DNA from: Apus apus
Lineage: Eukaryota > Chordata > Aves > Apodiformes > Apodidae
Length of the DNA stretch: 64,000 bases
Assembly: GCF_020740795.1 (NCBI RefSeq)
Contig: NC_067284.1
Location: 100,369,440 to 100,433,439 of the forward strand
Reading direction: 5' to 3'
Made by a program: the position numbers and the translations under genes
Notes under the pieces: generated by a model
Told to the model about the DNA's origin: nothing
Database searches by the model: none
The model's input: the letters and a program-made list of their open reading frames with translations, nothing else
Shown here: positions 51,401 through 64,000 of the stretch, piece by piece
How the letters are laid out: each line of letters begins with the position of its first letter
Numbering within the stretch: the stretch's first letter is position 1

Positions 51401-52806
51401 GTTAACACAGACCCTTCAACAATTTTAGAAAATGAAGGCTTAATCTAGATGTGAATACTGTATTGACACTTCAGTTTTTGGAGCAGTGATCAAGAGACTT
51501 GCAGACTTAAATGTCTATTTATTCCCTTCTCCAAAACTGTGTTACTTCATCAATTATAATATAAAAGCATTCTTCCAATAAATGCAAGTACTTTGAATTG
51601 GTTCTGCACATTCAGAGGCCTCAATCAGCCCTTCTGTTACCTTGTCTAACCTAGTATTCACAGAACTACTTAAGGAATATTTAAGGTGGTTTGGATTTAG
51701 TAGTAGTCAAGCCACCCTACTGTTGTGTTAGTTACTGTGATCCTTACCAGTAAGACTGTTAGGCTTTCACCCAAAGGCAGAAGATTGCTCAGTCTATAGC
51801 CCTGAAGACCTAAAGCTGAGGAATACAGAAGGATTGACTACAAATCCCATTAATTCCATTCACATGTGCAGACTGGTCACTATCGGAGTAATTCACATAC
51901 ACAGTAAGAAATTTAAGATCATATCAAGCCTAAAGATACTAGCCCTCTGCACACCTTCAGGAAGTCTTTGCTGCAGTGGGTCAGCAGTTTGCATTTCAAT
52001 GAAACCAAGTTGAACACAAGTAACCTGCAGGTTAATATTTCAGGGAAACTGAGACAATGGCTGCAACATCCAGTGTTTTTTTAAGTATCTACTGCTTTGT
52101 TTGCCATAGACTGGGAACTTTCAGCCAAGCTGATTTCAACAGCAACACTAAGGGTTGTTGACTACTCAGCTCCAACACCTGTTACGACAGGTTTTATTTG
52201 CTAAGAAATGTAAAACTCAGGTTAGGTAACTGGGATGTCTAGCTACACAACAGCTTTTCAGAAACCTCTCTTTACAAAAGGCTAGTTTACATCTCTCAAA
52301 ATAGTACCTAAACAATAAATAACCAACCCAGAAAAGAACTAAGCCTTACAAAACTGTGCTATGGCAAGGCACTGTATTTAACCATGAGTGCAAGGGAGAG
52401 AAGACATAAATGGATATATTGCTTGGCAAATTGAAATAATTTAATAGAAAAAAAGCTAATCAGATAAAATCTGTAAGATACTGCTGATTTGTTGAATTCA
52501 CTCAACAAATATATACATTGTCCAGTGATAGCTTGTAACAAAATATATGTTCATAATTTTAATACATTTCTACTGTAATGAACCTTTAAGACAGTTGCCA
52601 TGCCACTCATAACAGAATAGACACCAGCAATACGTTGTTTAAATGTATAAATTCATTACAGAAAGAACGACAGGTTCCTGGTTCTTGTTACAGTAACGTC
52701 TGAATAACCCTCTTTGTGCACGACTGGCAAAGCTATGAGTTAGCAGTTGCCTTCTCAATACAAATAAAAACTTATTGTGGAAACATCCTTAAGTTCCTCA
52801 GTTTCC
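48464..52806. other. Region between the ZC2HC1B exon and LTV1 stop
   Basis: It should contain the 5' end of ZC2HC1B and the LTV1 3' UTR. A search by eye for a Pro-Cys-x-x-Cys finger half on the minus strand was negative. It holds a T/G-rich (TTGG) tract at 50340-50390. A minus-strand AATAAA is at 52193-52198, about 610 bp past the LTV1 stop. Confidence 0.45.
52193..52198 (-). terminator. Candidate LTV1 poly(A) signal
   Basis: AATAAA on the minus strand (TTTATT on plus), about 610 bp downstream of the LTV1 stop codon. It is the first canonical hexamer I noticed; use is unproven. Confidence 0.35.
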
Positions 52807-55800
52807 TCAAGACAGCTTCAGTCCTTGAACATTTTGTTTCAGATTGAGCAACTCTTTTTCTTGCCTTGTTTTCTCCAATTTGAAGGCTAACTTGTTGGCT
52901 TTCTTCTCCATTCTGCGTTCCTGTGCATAAGAATGGTTACAAATTTACAAAACAGGCATAACATGCAAAAAAAATCATTCTCATTAACAGGTCTAGATCA
53001 CTAAAACAGCAGCAATCTGGACAATAAATTACTCTGGACAACACTTATTTATGGCACTAATTATTAGTAGTCAAATTAATTGATGTACCACCAGGATTTT
53101 AATCTTCAATTACCTTAAGCTTCTAAGAGGCTGGCAATTTCTGTTCCTGAATAAAACAACTAATGGAAAATCCACATTGGCCACAATGATATATATTTCT
53201 TTCAGAGAGTTTTCACTTTCTGTGATCTGAAACATCGCAAGTGTTTGCTTCCCAAGATATATTACCTTAGAAATATGAGGGCTCCTTCTGAAGCTTATGT
53301 ATGTAAGAGAAGAGACCAGAATTTCCATATAGGAAATCAGGATGACAAAGTTATGAGGTCAACTTTCTTTCCAGTAGATTTTTTAAAAAAAGAAGCAATT
53401 ACTAGTCCTTTGAGACCAACAGGTTTTTCCCATTCATTTCCAGGCACAAGAACAAATGAGCCTTGAAAACAGTTTGTAAGACAGAATTCAGATCACATAA
53501 GGTGCTTCTGCAGGGTTTTATTTAAAACAAAGCTTTACCTTTCGCTCCTCTTTTATTGCCTGTTTCCTAGCTCTGCGATCCTCTTTGCTCTCGCCTCTGG
53601 AACGGGGCTGTGCTGATGCTCTTGGCAGGTCAGTGCCATTAATCATCTGCATGCGTTCAACCTGCCTAGCAGTCAGACCTCTCTGAGGCAAGACATGTAG
53701 AGGAATTCCAGTCTTCTGGGAAATTTTTATTGGTTTGGGCTAAAACAGAGAGCACATGTGCATGAATGTTCCCTAGCTTTCTCTAAAAAGTGCACATTCC
53801 ACTGCTTTATCAGTATAAAAACATGACATTCCCTTTTAACAGTAACAAACACGTAAGTTTCCTCATACTATTTTCTTCCCTAAGAAAAACTGCTCATTAA
53901 TCTCAAAGTAAGGAATCAAATACACCTGTGAGCAGAATATGGCCTTCCTGAAAAAGGACTTTCAATCTTTTATTTAATTATTACCAAAAAAAAGATAACC
54001 TAAGTCAACACTTATTATTCCTTGATAAACTTTCAAGAAAAAGGCTTCCTTTCAAAATGTCACACATCTGGAACATCAAGCAGTACTCTAATGATGGGAA
54101 ACATCTGGAAGACCACAGAACAGGGACAAATTGTTTCAAATTATAGAAGGGAAATAGAGGACTATTTTCTGAAAAAAAAACCTAGTATGTGGTTGTGAGA
54201 CACAAATTACAAAAAGGTGTATCACAGGTAAGAAGAAAGTAAGTTTTTCACTCTCTACATTTCTGCCTAGCTATTACAGAAATTTTGAACTTAATTTTCC
54301 TACTAGTAGAGAAAATTTATCCAAACCCTTCTTCAGTGATGAATTATACCAGAGGCTAATACCCTCCCCAACCCTCTTTTTTTGCCCCCTCCTTCTTTTA
54401 AAAACAGATATTAATTGAGAAAACAATCACTTTTGTCTCAAGTTTTCCCAGACCGAGTTGTTCTTCAGAATAATCTTCATTATTTTACCTTTGATGGCTC
54501 CTTAATAAGTGTTGGGTGATTATACAAGTTTGAATATGTACCTAGGTCACAAAAAAAAAAAAAAAAGTAGTGAAGAAAGGCTTGCAAACAGATACGAGGT
54601 AAATTTACTATGAATTGACTACTAGTTAGTTTTTGAAGATACAAAATTGGAAGAATTGATTTCCACACAAAACCACTAGTTTTGTCTAACAAGAATTCCC
54701 ACTGTTGTGCTCCAGAAGCACAAACCATTTTACCTAAAGCACTTCTGAGATAACCTATCATTTACTTTAAAATCCTAGGAAAAAAAGAAGTGAGCTCCAA
54801 AATACTTACTCAAAATGGATTCACAATCCCACTTTTCTTTTGGTTCCTCAATAACTACAGCTACTGTTTCTTCCTTTTCTTCCTCACTTTCTTCATTCAC
54901 AGCAGAGTCTAAATCTTCACAGGGTTCCAGAGCATCCAATTTCACACAACTTTTAAGAAGACCAGAGAGGAAAATAAGGTTTTTCTTTTCTTGAAAATGT
55001 GTAATTATGTACATTCAGACTCCCCTCAGTAAAATCCCAAACTGAAGAAAGCCATTCCCAATAAAACTTGCAGCAAAACTAAGTTTCCTTAAGTAAGCAT
55101 CCCCAAGATAAACTGAAACATTAGGACAAGAGACATAGTTGAAAAAAATAATTATTTCTGCATTTCAAGGGTACGTGACACACAAAATTTGTGTCTGGAG
55201 GGCAGGCAGAGAAAAAGATAAACTTTTTAGTCTGTAAGCAGGGCAACTCTAGAGGTGATGACGTACTCTGCTAGTGACCAGTCATATTCTGCTACAAGGG
55301 ACACATTGCCTTACCTTTCAATCATGACACACAAGACTAAGGTGCGAACGTTTAGCCATTTAACTTCGGGATAATATCACCTGCTTTAAGGCAAAGTGAA
55401 CATACTGTGGAAATGCAGTCTTACATTGAGAAGGGGTTGCTTTATAAACACCGACTTTTGCAGTGCTCTGAACAGTGGCACCCACAGAACAGTCTCCTGC
55501 AAGTTTATCATCATGTCACAAGTACACAGCGGAATCAGCTGCACACCAGCACAACAGAATACATTTGGCTACAGTGTGTTAAAAACAGAAGTGAAGGCAT
55601 AAGGAGAAAGGTAAGTTACACTAAAAAGAGAAAGGAAGAATGGATATCACTACACTAAATTCAATGTAATTATACAAAAAGCACAACCTCACATAAATCA
55701 ACAAAATGCCTCCACTTAATTTTATCATTAATTCAGTGACATTAAAAAATGGATGACACTTGTACATTTTATTGTGGGATGTAATCTCCAAGTACATGAG

Positions 55801-58800
55801 CTGGAAACAACATACCCAAACGCTCAGTATGAACACACAATTACGTATGTGAAGCAGTACTTCTGGGAATACATACTCCTTTGCTTTCTCTTTGTAGTAA
55901 TCATTCAGGACTTCCTGCAACCGAGTGTTGTCTGTGTTAATATAGCCTTCCAACTCCACATTATCCAGGGCTCCAATTTCATCCTCATCGAACTGTTCAA
56001 AAAACTAAAATAAAGAAGCGGGTATCTGCAGTTAGATCATATTTGCCACACAACTTCTGGATAGGTTAAAGAAGGTCTACACGTTTCTATTTGTCCCTTT
56101 TTTCTCTTCCCTCTCACTTGCTGAACTGCTGCCAACCACATCTGCAGTAAGATTTCCTCCTTACTGTCAGTTTTCTTCAGCACGGGGGTAACAAAGTTAT
56201 ATTTTAATAATATATAAATCAGTTCCTAGGAAAAAAAAGCAAGCCTGTGACTAGTCAGGACAAAAGCTACACCATACTTCCACTGCCCTGACATCATTTC
56301 CTGAAGGCATGCTTGGCACAGCGGTGATAAAGCAGGAAAGAAGGGAGTCTTTACTAGGCACTTGTACATGACTTGTTGAACTGAGCCTCTCAGACAGAAG
56401 CATAACTCCAGCTGTACCTGCTCATTATAACGACTGGTGTAATTCTATGTGACTATATCCATGTTGGGCCTTTCAATAGCAATTAACACTAACTATTTAA
56501 CACAAGCCTCTGAGCACACACACTACTAAATACGGTATATGTGCAAAGAACAGCTGCTTGATGCCTGACTACTGAAGGCAGTAAGAATTTGCACAAGCAT
56601 GAAGGTCACCACCTTATGAGAGGAATCAGAAGCCAAAGCAGCATTTAACAACCTTATGTTTAAACGTTACATTCTTGAACTGCCTCACCTTCTCAAATCT
56701 GTCATCCAACAGGGTTAACTGCTCATTCCTTCTCATCACTGAAGACGTCATAGAATATTCTGTGAAACGACTCCTGGTTTCTTCTTGCATAAAAAGAAAT
56801 TCCTTTGTCTGTCCATTAACCCCATCATCTGATAAAGGACCTTCTGAATCATAGTCTTCATCATTACTGCAACTATCATTTCCATCACTGTCATCCTCCA
56901 CATCTTCCCATTCATCTTCATCCTCAGCATTTGATCTCCTGAACAGAAGTATAAAACAGTTTTAGAATAATACATGGACCTTTCCACAGCTCTGACCAGT
57001 GTTGTGATATCTGAAAAAAATTTGCAGTAATAGATAAATCTTGAGAGGCAAAGATAAAAAGTGATTATTTTCAAGCCAGTAAAAACAAGTTCAGTAGTAA
57101 CAGTGTTGCCAAAACCAGCATAATATTACTTTAGTCTGAAAGCTGGAAACATATCTGATAACTGTTGGGTCACACATCTGTGCAGTGAAAATGAGGTTAT
57201 GTTCACATTCAGCCATGCATGTGAAAGTAGAAAAAGAAACATACTATCTGTGTTCTTGAGTATTTTAACTAGCAAAATTTCTCATTGATCATAAAATGAT
57301 GAGAATTATACCAGAACATAAAGAAATAACATGCAGTGGGGTATCACAAAGTATTTGTAAAGGTTCTGGAAAAACCCGTTAGCCTTCACCAATGTAATTA
57401 CTGATGTATTTTGAATGTGATAGATGCTGATGCTTTAAGTAGTTGACGAATCCTATTATTCCATACATTGTGTACTGTAAACAAACATATAATCCATGAG
57501 CTCAAAGTAAAAATGAAACCCATCTCTTGGAAAACACATGAAAATCTGATTTTGTAAACTACTACACACATAACACAAGGTAATACTTTTTTTCTTTAAC
57601 ACTCCTACGTACTCAGTTAGAAATCAGAAATGATTCTTGCTTCCTGCAACAACCACATGAAGTACAAAACAGCATCATTACTATTCACACATGACAAACA
57701 GTTCTGCAATGCTCTATATACCTTTTCTGTGGTTCATTTGCTTGCAGAACAAAATCATCTTCCAGAATATTTTCTGGATTATCAAAGTCAAAATCATCAT
57801 CGAGGGCTGCAACAATATCAGGGTCAAAATCTAGCCGTGGTCCTAGAAAGAAAAAAAAAACAACACAACAACAAACAACAAGATAAATATGTACTTTTCT
57901 CTGACATTACAAAGCTACTTTTCTGGATAAAAAACAATGCAACTAGACTGTTAATTTGCACTAAGGGAAGATTAAACCTAAGAATCAAAATTCCTCAACA
58001 ATATTTGTAGAGTTGATACAAGCCAGGGCAAGTCACCAGACTCCTGTCAAACTTCCTCATCCAGAAAATAATATTTTTGGAAGCTTAAGACCTCTGGGGA
58101 ATGTATTTTAATGTATTTTACTTAGAATGTTTAAAAGAAAAGTATCCAAGTTGAAGCACTGCATATCAGCCAAACCTAGCTCCCACCCCTTAAAACTCCC
58201 TATAGTATTAAGAGGTCAGAAATTATTTATCTGCTGCAATTAACGGAAGTGTCTTTAGCATCCTTCTGCTGGGACAAAGAATTTCCACAATTCATTCCTG
58301 TTATAAAACATAAGGTAGCTGCAAACTGATTGTTCAGTGCAAACATAGATAAGTAACAAAAATATACTTAACAGCCTGCAGCACTGAAATAATACTGATG
58401 AAGGAAAGTACACACCACTTTGCATTTGAAAAGAAATTTTGAGGGTGAATATCCAGTTCCAGACCTGGATTCAAACAGATGAAATAATAAATGAACAGTC
58501 CAATCTACTGTTTTCCCCTGTTATTAGTTCATATTTGTTACACAACAGTATGAGCTCCCACCTCCCCAGCAAAGCTAAAAAGCTATTCTTAGTGAATCAC
58601 AGCAATAGCGCTCAAACGGAAACAGAGTCTCTTATAGATGATTCTTTATGTCTGCTACTGAGCCCGTTCTAAACCAGAAACATAATTACCAGCTAGTATA
58701 TAGATGGCAATTTGTGTTACAGAAAAGTAAGACTTAATGATACCTGAAACAGGAGCAGCTTTATTTAACAAGCCCACGTCCTCTTCAAACTCTGTGGCAA

Positions 58801-61800
58801 AGACTGAGGAAGGCAACTTAATAGATGGAGCCTTAGAAAAAGAAAAAAAAAACAATCATTACAATATATTTGTTCTCAGTTTCTCATTTGAGCTCATATT
58901 AACAAAAATGTGCAGATAATCAGGTGACCAAAAGAAACTCTGAGGGCTACTTTTTTTATTAAGAGAAGTGCTGCCTGATCTGTGGCAAATGTTCAGTTAT
59001 GCAATGAAAGGTAGGTAAAGCATTGTCAGCATTAATTTTCATGTCAATATTCTCCAGGCATAGAGACAGTATTTTTGCATCTCTGAAACTTTTTAGAGAA
59101 TGGCTGTTCAACAGGCACAAGGAAGTTTTTAATTGTTTTTGTTTCAGAGAACAGTAATATGCATTTGAAATCACCCCTTTATTGAAAGCCTTATTAAAAG
59201 CTTACTAATATGCACATCTAGAATAACTTTCAATCTTAGGCAGTATCATCAAACTGTACCTGAAAGGTATTCCTGACTAAGAGCATCAGTTTCAACTAAA
59301 ATGACAGTGTTTGGTTAAACCAAACTCCTTCAGTTAAAAGTGACTGACTGGCAATTGCACACTTCATGGCTTGAAATTACTGATTTTTCATTCTAACATG
59401 ATCTACACTTGTGAAATTCCACAAGTTAGGCAGCAACTGAAAAGTTTTATTGTATTCCCTCAGGGTTCTGCTACCTTCCACTTTAAAACACGGTGTATTA
59501 GTAACACAAGTGGGTGTATTCATAACTCTCAGGGCATTCAAAAGTTCTAAAATTCTTAAAAACAAACACCAACCCCAGAAAAACATTACTTGTTCAAACA
59601 AAAACCTTTGTAAGCCATCTCTGTCATAGGTACACAAAGTGTTTTGGCACTCTGCTAGCAAAATATTGCTCATTGATATTTTGGCTTGTCAACTTCTGGT
59701 TTTACTTGTACAGAAGTCTGATTTTGGGTCAAAATGATCCTGTATTTATATATACAGCTCACAAACAAGACAGCACTTGTTGAATATGACTATTGTGTCC
59801 ACAGAATGCTAAACTCCAAAGTACAGTGTAAGATTATTAGCATAAACACTACTTACTGGAATTTGCTGAATTTCATCCTCAATGTGCCCCTCACTTGTGA
59901 CAACAATTCTGCTTTGCTGCCCACGCACAGAAGGGACAAGCTCAGAGGGACCAGAGGCTTCTTTTAGATGCTGCAGATAGTCATAGTCATCATCAAAGAA
60001 GACTCCATACTTCCGCTGCTCTTCCCTCCTTTGTTCCTCATGCCCCTTGGAATTGTAAAAAGAAATACATGTAGTTACTTAAGTCAATTTAAAACTTATT
60101 AGCAAAAAGAAATGTAATTCATCTGTTGAGAATGTAAAGTCATGGCAGTTCTCTCTTCACTCATTACCTTAATGCACAGCCAATCCGAATGTTGTAACCA
60201 TCTGGCTCAGTGTCCAGGTGCTGTCTGAGCAGGACAACTTTTTCCATAAGCAGCATAACGAACAAAGCCTGTTTTTTCAGGGTCAGTCAGGCAATCTTTG
60301 TAATAGGTGTATAACCCTAATGCCAATTAGTCACCCTTCCACCCATCAGGTAGTAACTCACAACTGTCAAATTCCCTACAACATCCCCCTCTTTTTAATA
60401 AGCTGGACTAAAAACTACCTTATTTCAGGCTATGTTTCTGAATGGTACAAGTGTATACCCGCTTTCCTCTCCTGTAGCATTAATCTTCTGAATGAACCCT
60501 AATACTTAAAAGCAAGTATTTACTTTCTGTGTAGGCAGCAGAACTCTCTGGGGTGCAGTATCATCAGCAGCAAGAGGATCCCTCTGACTTCTGTGCACTA
60601 AGTGAAACGTCACCGCTTTCTTCTTCTCTATGAAGGGTTTCTTCTTCTTGTGAGGCTGCAAAAGGACATTTCGTTAATCATAAATAAAAAAATGAAATGT
60701 TACATTCATCTAAAAGGAGTCTTCTGCCTGGAGTATGCTACTGTACTCCTTTTCAGGCAATGTCTTAAAAGCATATGATTAGAGGCAGAGCAAAAATAAA
60801 CTAGGAGCAGCTTAACTCTTGTCACCCTATGCACAACAGCCGTTTCATATGTTACATGTGCAGCTGCCTTCAGCTATTGACACAACAAACTTGTTTACAG
60901 CAGACACACACTACCATACAAACCTAGAAAGGAATTTTTAAGTAACTGCTTTCTCAATAGTGGGTCAAATCTGAAGTAAACTTAACCCAAGAAACAAAGG
61001 GAAACTGACATAAGGAATTCCATCTAGACACAACTAGCTTCTTGAAAAACGTTGAAACAGCTGTTCATATACCAGTAATTCAGTATCTATCATGAAGAGA
61101 ACCCACTGCACCATTACAGAGACATAGCTTGAACATAATAAAAAATATATCTGCATTCTGGATCAGCAGAAAACAGAAGCATTCCTAACTGGCTGGAAGC
61201 CTTTTCTGTAAGTTAGCATCTCTGACTTGGGGAATTACTTTTTTTCAAAATTGCTGGCTTTACCTACCTACCCAAACATGTTAACAGCAGATATGTGCAA
61301 CTTGGAAACTATTCACTGGATCTAACCTACCTTCTTTATCTGGTCACTTTAAGTACACAGCATTACACGCCATCTCGTATCAAAGTTCAGAGCAAATCAA
61401 TTGCCACCACACGTGCTGAGTTAAAAAACCCAAACAGCGCCTCAAAAATCTTATGCTCGACACAACCACAAAGGAAACAGAGCAAGTTTTTTGGGAGCAG
61501 GCACGGTGCTCCCCCCGCGACCCACCCTGCTGCTGACCCCGGGTGCGGGGCAGGGCCGGTGCCCACCGGGCCGAGCAGGGACGCTGCCCCTCAGGGAGAG
61601 CCACGGCCCGGGCTCCGCACACCCCGAGACACCGCCTCAGCCCGGGCCAGGCCTCTGCTCCGCCGCCGCCGCCGGCCTCCTCCCCGGCCCGCCTCCCGCT
61701 CCCCCCGCGGGCACGGCGCTGCCGGAACAGGCCCCACGCCCCCCCGAGAGGCAAAGCGGTCAGTGTGCCGCTTCTCCCCCGCAAACCGCGCTATGGACAC

Positions 61801-61902
61801 GGCCCGGTGCCAGCCCGGCTGCTGCGGGAGAACGGACGGACGCGACGCTTAACGAGCCGCACGCGGCGGCCCGGTCCCGGGGCCGGGGCCCTTCCTCACC
61901 AT
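52807..61902 (-). CDS. LTV1: LTV1 ribosome biogenesis factor, complete
   Basis: Eleven coding exons on the minus strand: 61900-61902, 60524-60655, 59857-60045, 58744-58831, 57722-57842, 56689-56938, 55877-56004, 54810-54949, 54489-54541, 53539-53739, 52807-52920. All junctions are GT-AG and in phase, giving 1419 nt or 472 residues; human LTV1 is about 475. LTV1 is a non-ribosomal factor of the late pre-40S particle, needed for small-subunit maturation and export and released after casein-kinase-1 phosphorylation. Seen here are the basic N-terminus (HKKKKPFIEKKK), the conserved YGVFFDDDYDYLQHL and LPSSVFATEFEEDVGLLNKA, long acidic runs (residues about 145-170 and 190-220), SRFTEYSMTSSVMRRNEQLT, DDEIGALD-like FDEDEIGALDN, KEKWDCES, NLYNHP, and a charged C-terminal helix (KANKLAFKLEKTRQEKELL). 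The first coding exon is the ATG alone. It is transcribed convergently with PLAGL1. Nothing is broken. Confidence 0.97.
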
Positions 61903-61906
61903 GGCG

Positions 61907-62015
61907 GCAGGGCAGGGCAGGGCGGGCGGCAGGGTAGGGCAGGGCGGGCGGCAGGGCGGGCGGCAGGCTGGGCGGCAGGCTGGGCGGCAGGGCGGGCGGC
62001 AGGGCGGGCGGCAGG
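61907..62015. repeat. 12-bp GC-rich minisatellite at the LTV1 start
   Basis: Tandem units of the form GGCAGGGCGGGC, with variants GGCAGGCTGGGC, begin a few bases upstream of the LTV1 ATG and run about 110 bp. The unit is 12 bp, so all frames stay open through it. This creates spurious (GGRQ)n and (PPCR)n open frames on the two strands. Confidence 0.88.
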
Positions 62016-62091
62016 AGCCGCTCTGGCTGCCCCCGGCACCCCCGGCCTTGCCGGCTCTCACGCGGCGCGGCCCTCAGCACCACCAGCTGCG

Positions 62092-62102
62092 GCCTCCATC
62101 TT
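62092..62102 (-). promoter_or_regulatory. YY1-type site in LTV1 promoter
   Basis: Minus-strand AAGATGGAGGC matches the YY1 consensus AAGATGGCGGC at 10 of 11 positions. It lies about 190 bp upstream of the LTV1 ATG and is oriented with the gene. Such sites are common near the start of ribosome-biogenesis and ribosomal-protein genes. Confidence 0.5.
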
Positions 62103-62373
62103 GGGATAAACCAGTGGCCAAGGCGGACGGGGGGGATCTACAGGCTGCCACTCCGGACAGCTTGTTGTTTTCCTCAGTAACAGCAACGAAGAGAGTTTTC
62201 TCAGACTCGAATGTCATTTTAACAAAAGAGAGGCTCAGACAATGCAAGCGGGCTGCCTTCTCCCGTCCTCCACAGGCGTATTTTCCTTCTTCTCCCCCGA
62301 AGTTAGGAGACAATGGTTCCGCCCGCCAGCGGCCCGCAAGGGCAGAACGCGTTGCCGCGCGACAAAGGGCAGG

Positions 62374-62383
62374 GCGCATGCGC
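62374..62383. promoter_or_regulatory. NRF1-type palindrome in LTV1 promoter
   Basis: GCGCATGCGC followed by A, a full NRF1 consensus core, sits about 470 bp upstream of the LTV1 ATG within the CpG island. NRF1 commonly drives housekeeping promoters. Binding is inferred. Confidence 0.6.
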
Positions 62384-62640
62384 AGTGGCCGGCCCGGCGC
62401 GCGGGCGGCCGTTGGGGCGGCCGTTGGGCGCGGGGGGCTCCGGGGGGCGCTGGTCGGGCTGGACCCCCCGTGTCCCGGGGAGCCGCGCCGGGCTTCGTGC
62501 GGGCTGAGGTGCTGGGCAGGCGGGATGGAGCGCAGCCCGGGGCGCGGCGGAGGCGGAGGTGGAGGTGGTGGGGCGAGAGGGTGGGAGGAGAAAAGCGTGT
62601 CTGAGTTTGCAGCCGCCTGCGGCCCCGCCAGCCCTGCCAG

Positions 62641-64000
62641 TCGTTTGCCTTGCCGCACTAAGTGCTCCCGTGCTGCGATAAAATGCGATAAACTTGTATA
62701 AAAAGCCCGTGCGAGACGGAAGGCACAACAGTACTGGCCTTCTGGCCTGGCAGGAAGGGTCTCTTCAGGCGGCTTGTGCCCCAGGGGTCCCTGATGCACA
62801 GCTTTGCGGATTGGCTCCACACAAGCTCCTATCCCGGCTGAATCTGAAAGCTCAGGTGTAAATATTACCAGTGTTTCCCCAGATACGAGTTCTCCTCTCT
62901 TGTGAGAGTGCACTCCAGGTGTATGTCATACCTGTGGCACGTCGCGTGCCTGTGCACAATCCCACAGATGGGTACGTTCCTTGCTAAGGAAAACAGTTCA
63001 GTATTTTAGGGATATGATGTAAAGCCATTTTGTTACACTTCAAAAGGGAAGTGTAAAACACAGAAGGGAGCAGTTTCTTCCATACAGACAATTAGAACAA
63101 CTGTGGAAAGGTAGGAAAATTTAAAAAGAGTTATACACTTGTGTGTACGTGCACACAGCTAAATATATATACATATGTATATCTTAAAATACTAGCTTTA
63201 AAAGTTTTAGGGTGAATTTCCTTATTTTTCAGTAGGTGTCACTAAAGCTCCAAAAGTGTCGGAGTAACTCCTCTGGTTATTGTTTTGTGAAGTCTTGCAG
63301 CTTTACCATCAAGTTCCATCACATCGCTCTCATGGAAGTGCACAAACTGTGATCTGCCCATCAGTTGGAATTACTCCTGTAGTCAGGGTGCAAATTAGCC
63401 CTGTGTATATCTGTGCAAAGGCTAGACCTTCCTTTCTGCTTGCTGTCTGAAGGTATCTCATTGCTGTCAGCCATCTGAAGGTTGCAGTGCACACCCCGTG
63501 GAGCCTTGACTACATGCTCTGAATGATTTTTTTCAGGACTGCACCTAACAGGAGCAATTCCCTTCCTGTAGTATGTCTACTGCAAACCTAGCGACCGGTG
63601 GGATAGCTGAGCTCGCTTTTCACAAGGTAGCTTTAATACTAAGAGCAGAATAACTCAACTGTTAAAAATACAGTGCTTTGCATTTATCTGTGGGGTAACA
63701 AAGTAGATTAGATTACTCCTTATTGCTTCCAGGTTCCCGAGGTAGCTCTGGCATCCCTACAAGTGCAAAATACTTGTATGTAGACTTGATAATAGGCTTA
63801 CACTGGGTGACCCCCTGTGCCTGGTGATCTGCTATCTAGTGGTGGCTGTACTGTTCTCCCACATACCCCAAATCTGGTCTAGAGTATCGTCAGTATGGAA
63901 GTGGGAAAAAGTAGCTTTTGCTCTCAGCTGTATTGCTAATAATCTGTGATAACAGGTTATCAAGCCCTCCTTCCTGTCGGCTTCTCTCGGAGGTGTCCTT
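62641..64000. other. Non-coding region upstream of LTV1
   Basis: It leaves the CpG island and returns to ordinary composition. I see no exon. In mammals PHACTR2 lies upstream of LTV1 on the same strand, but no PHACTR2 motif (RPEL repeats) was recognised here. Confidence 0.5.

Larger units (their letters stand above)
61490..62640 (-). promoter_or_regulatory. CpG-island promoter and 5' UTR of LTV1
   Basis: GC- and CpG-dense block covering the LTV1 start codon, the beginning of intron 1 and about 740 bp upstream. It includes a palindromic NRF1-type site, a YY1-type site and a 12-bp minisatellite. These are typical of a TATA-less housekeeping promoter. A TATA-like TATAAAAAG on the plus strand near 62697 could allow divergent transcription, but this is weak. 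The long open frames in this block on both strands are composition effects. Confidence 0.8.

Noticed and set aside
61901-62701. 266-codon open frame on the plus strand (and a 279-codon frame antisense at 62074-62913)
   Set aside because: It lies in the LTV1 CpG island and crosses the 12-bp minisatellite, where frames stay open by composition. The residues are Gly/Arg/Ala/Pro-rich with no domain, and no splice or start context supports a gene.

Overview
This window looks like nuclear DNA from a bird. It is AT-rich with long introns, and its interspersed repeats are CR1 LINEs with the typical 3' tail (repeats of ATTCTATG). The CR1 copies point to a bird; I cannot name the species.

Layout. Positions 1-32217 hold no coding exon I can support. 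This stretch contains four CR1 fragments or clusters, a few small tandem duplications and two CpG-rich patches (about 18990-19235 and 28240-28420). From 32218 to 42815 (+) lies a six-exon coding gene. Its last two exons encode the seven zinc fingers and C-terminal tail of PLAGL1 (ZAC1). Its first four recognised exons encode a zinc knuckle and a complete PR (SET-like) domain of the PRDM type. An extra zinc finger in the fifth exon sits between the PR domain and the PLAG fingers, so both halves share one exon and one reading frame. One exon of ZC2HC1B is at 48346-48463 (-). LTV1, the 40S ribosome assembly factor, is complete at 52807-61902 (-): 11 coding exons and 472 codons. Its first coding exon is only the ATG, and it has a CpG-island promoter at about 61490-62640. 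The rest, to 64000, appears non-coding.

How it fits together. From memory, PLAGL1, ZC2HC1B and LTV1 are neighbours in the same order in mammals, with PLAGL1 convergent to the other two, so the block is a conserved synteny group. LTV1 is a housekeeping ribosome-biogenesis gene. PLAGL1 is a DNA-binding transcription factor.

The most notable observation is the PR-PLAGL1 composite. Mammalian PLAGL1 as I know it starts at its first PLAG finger and has no PR domain. Here the usual start methionine is absent, and a spliced PR module leads in frame into the PLAG fingers. All splice phases agree across the six exons. The exon(s) carrying the start codon were not found, so the protein is annotated as N-terminally incomplete (767 decoded residues).
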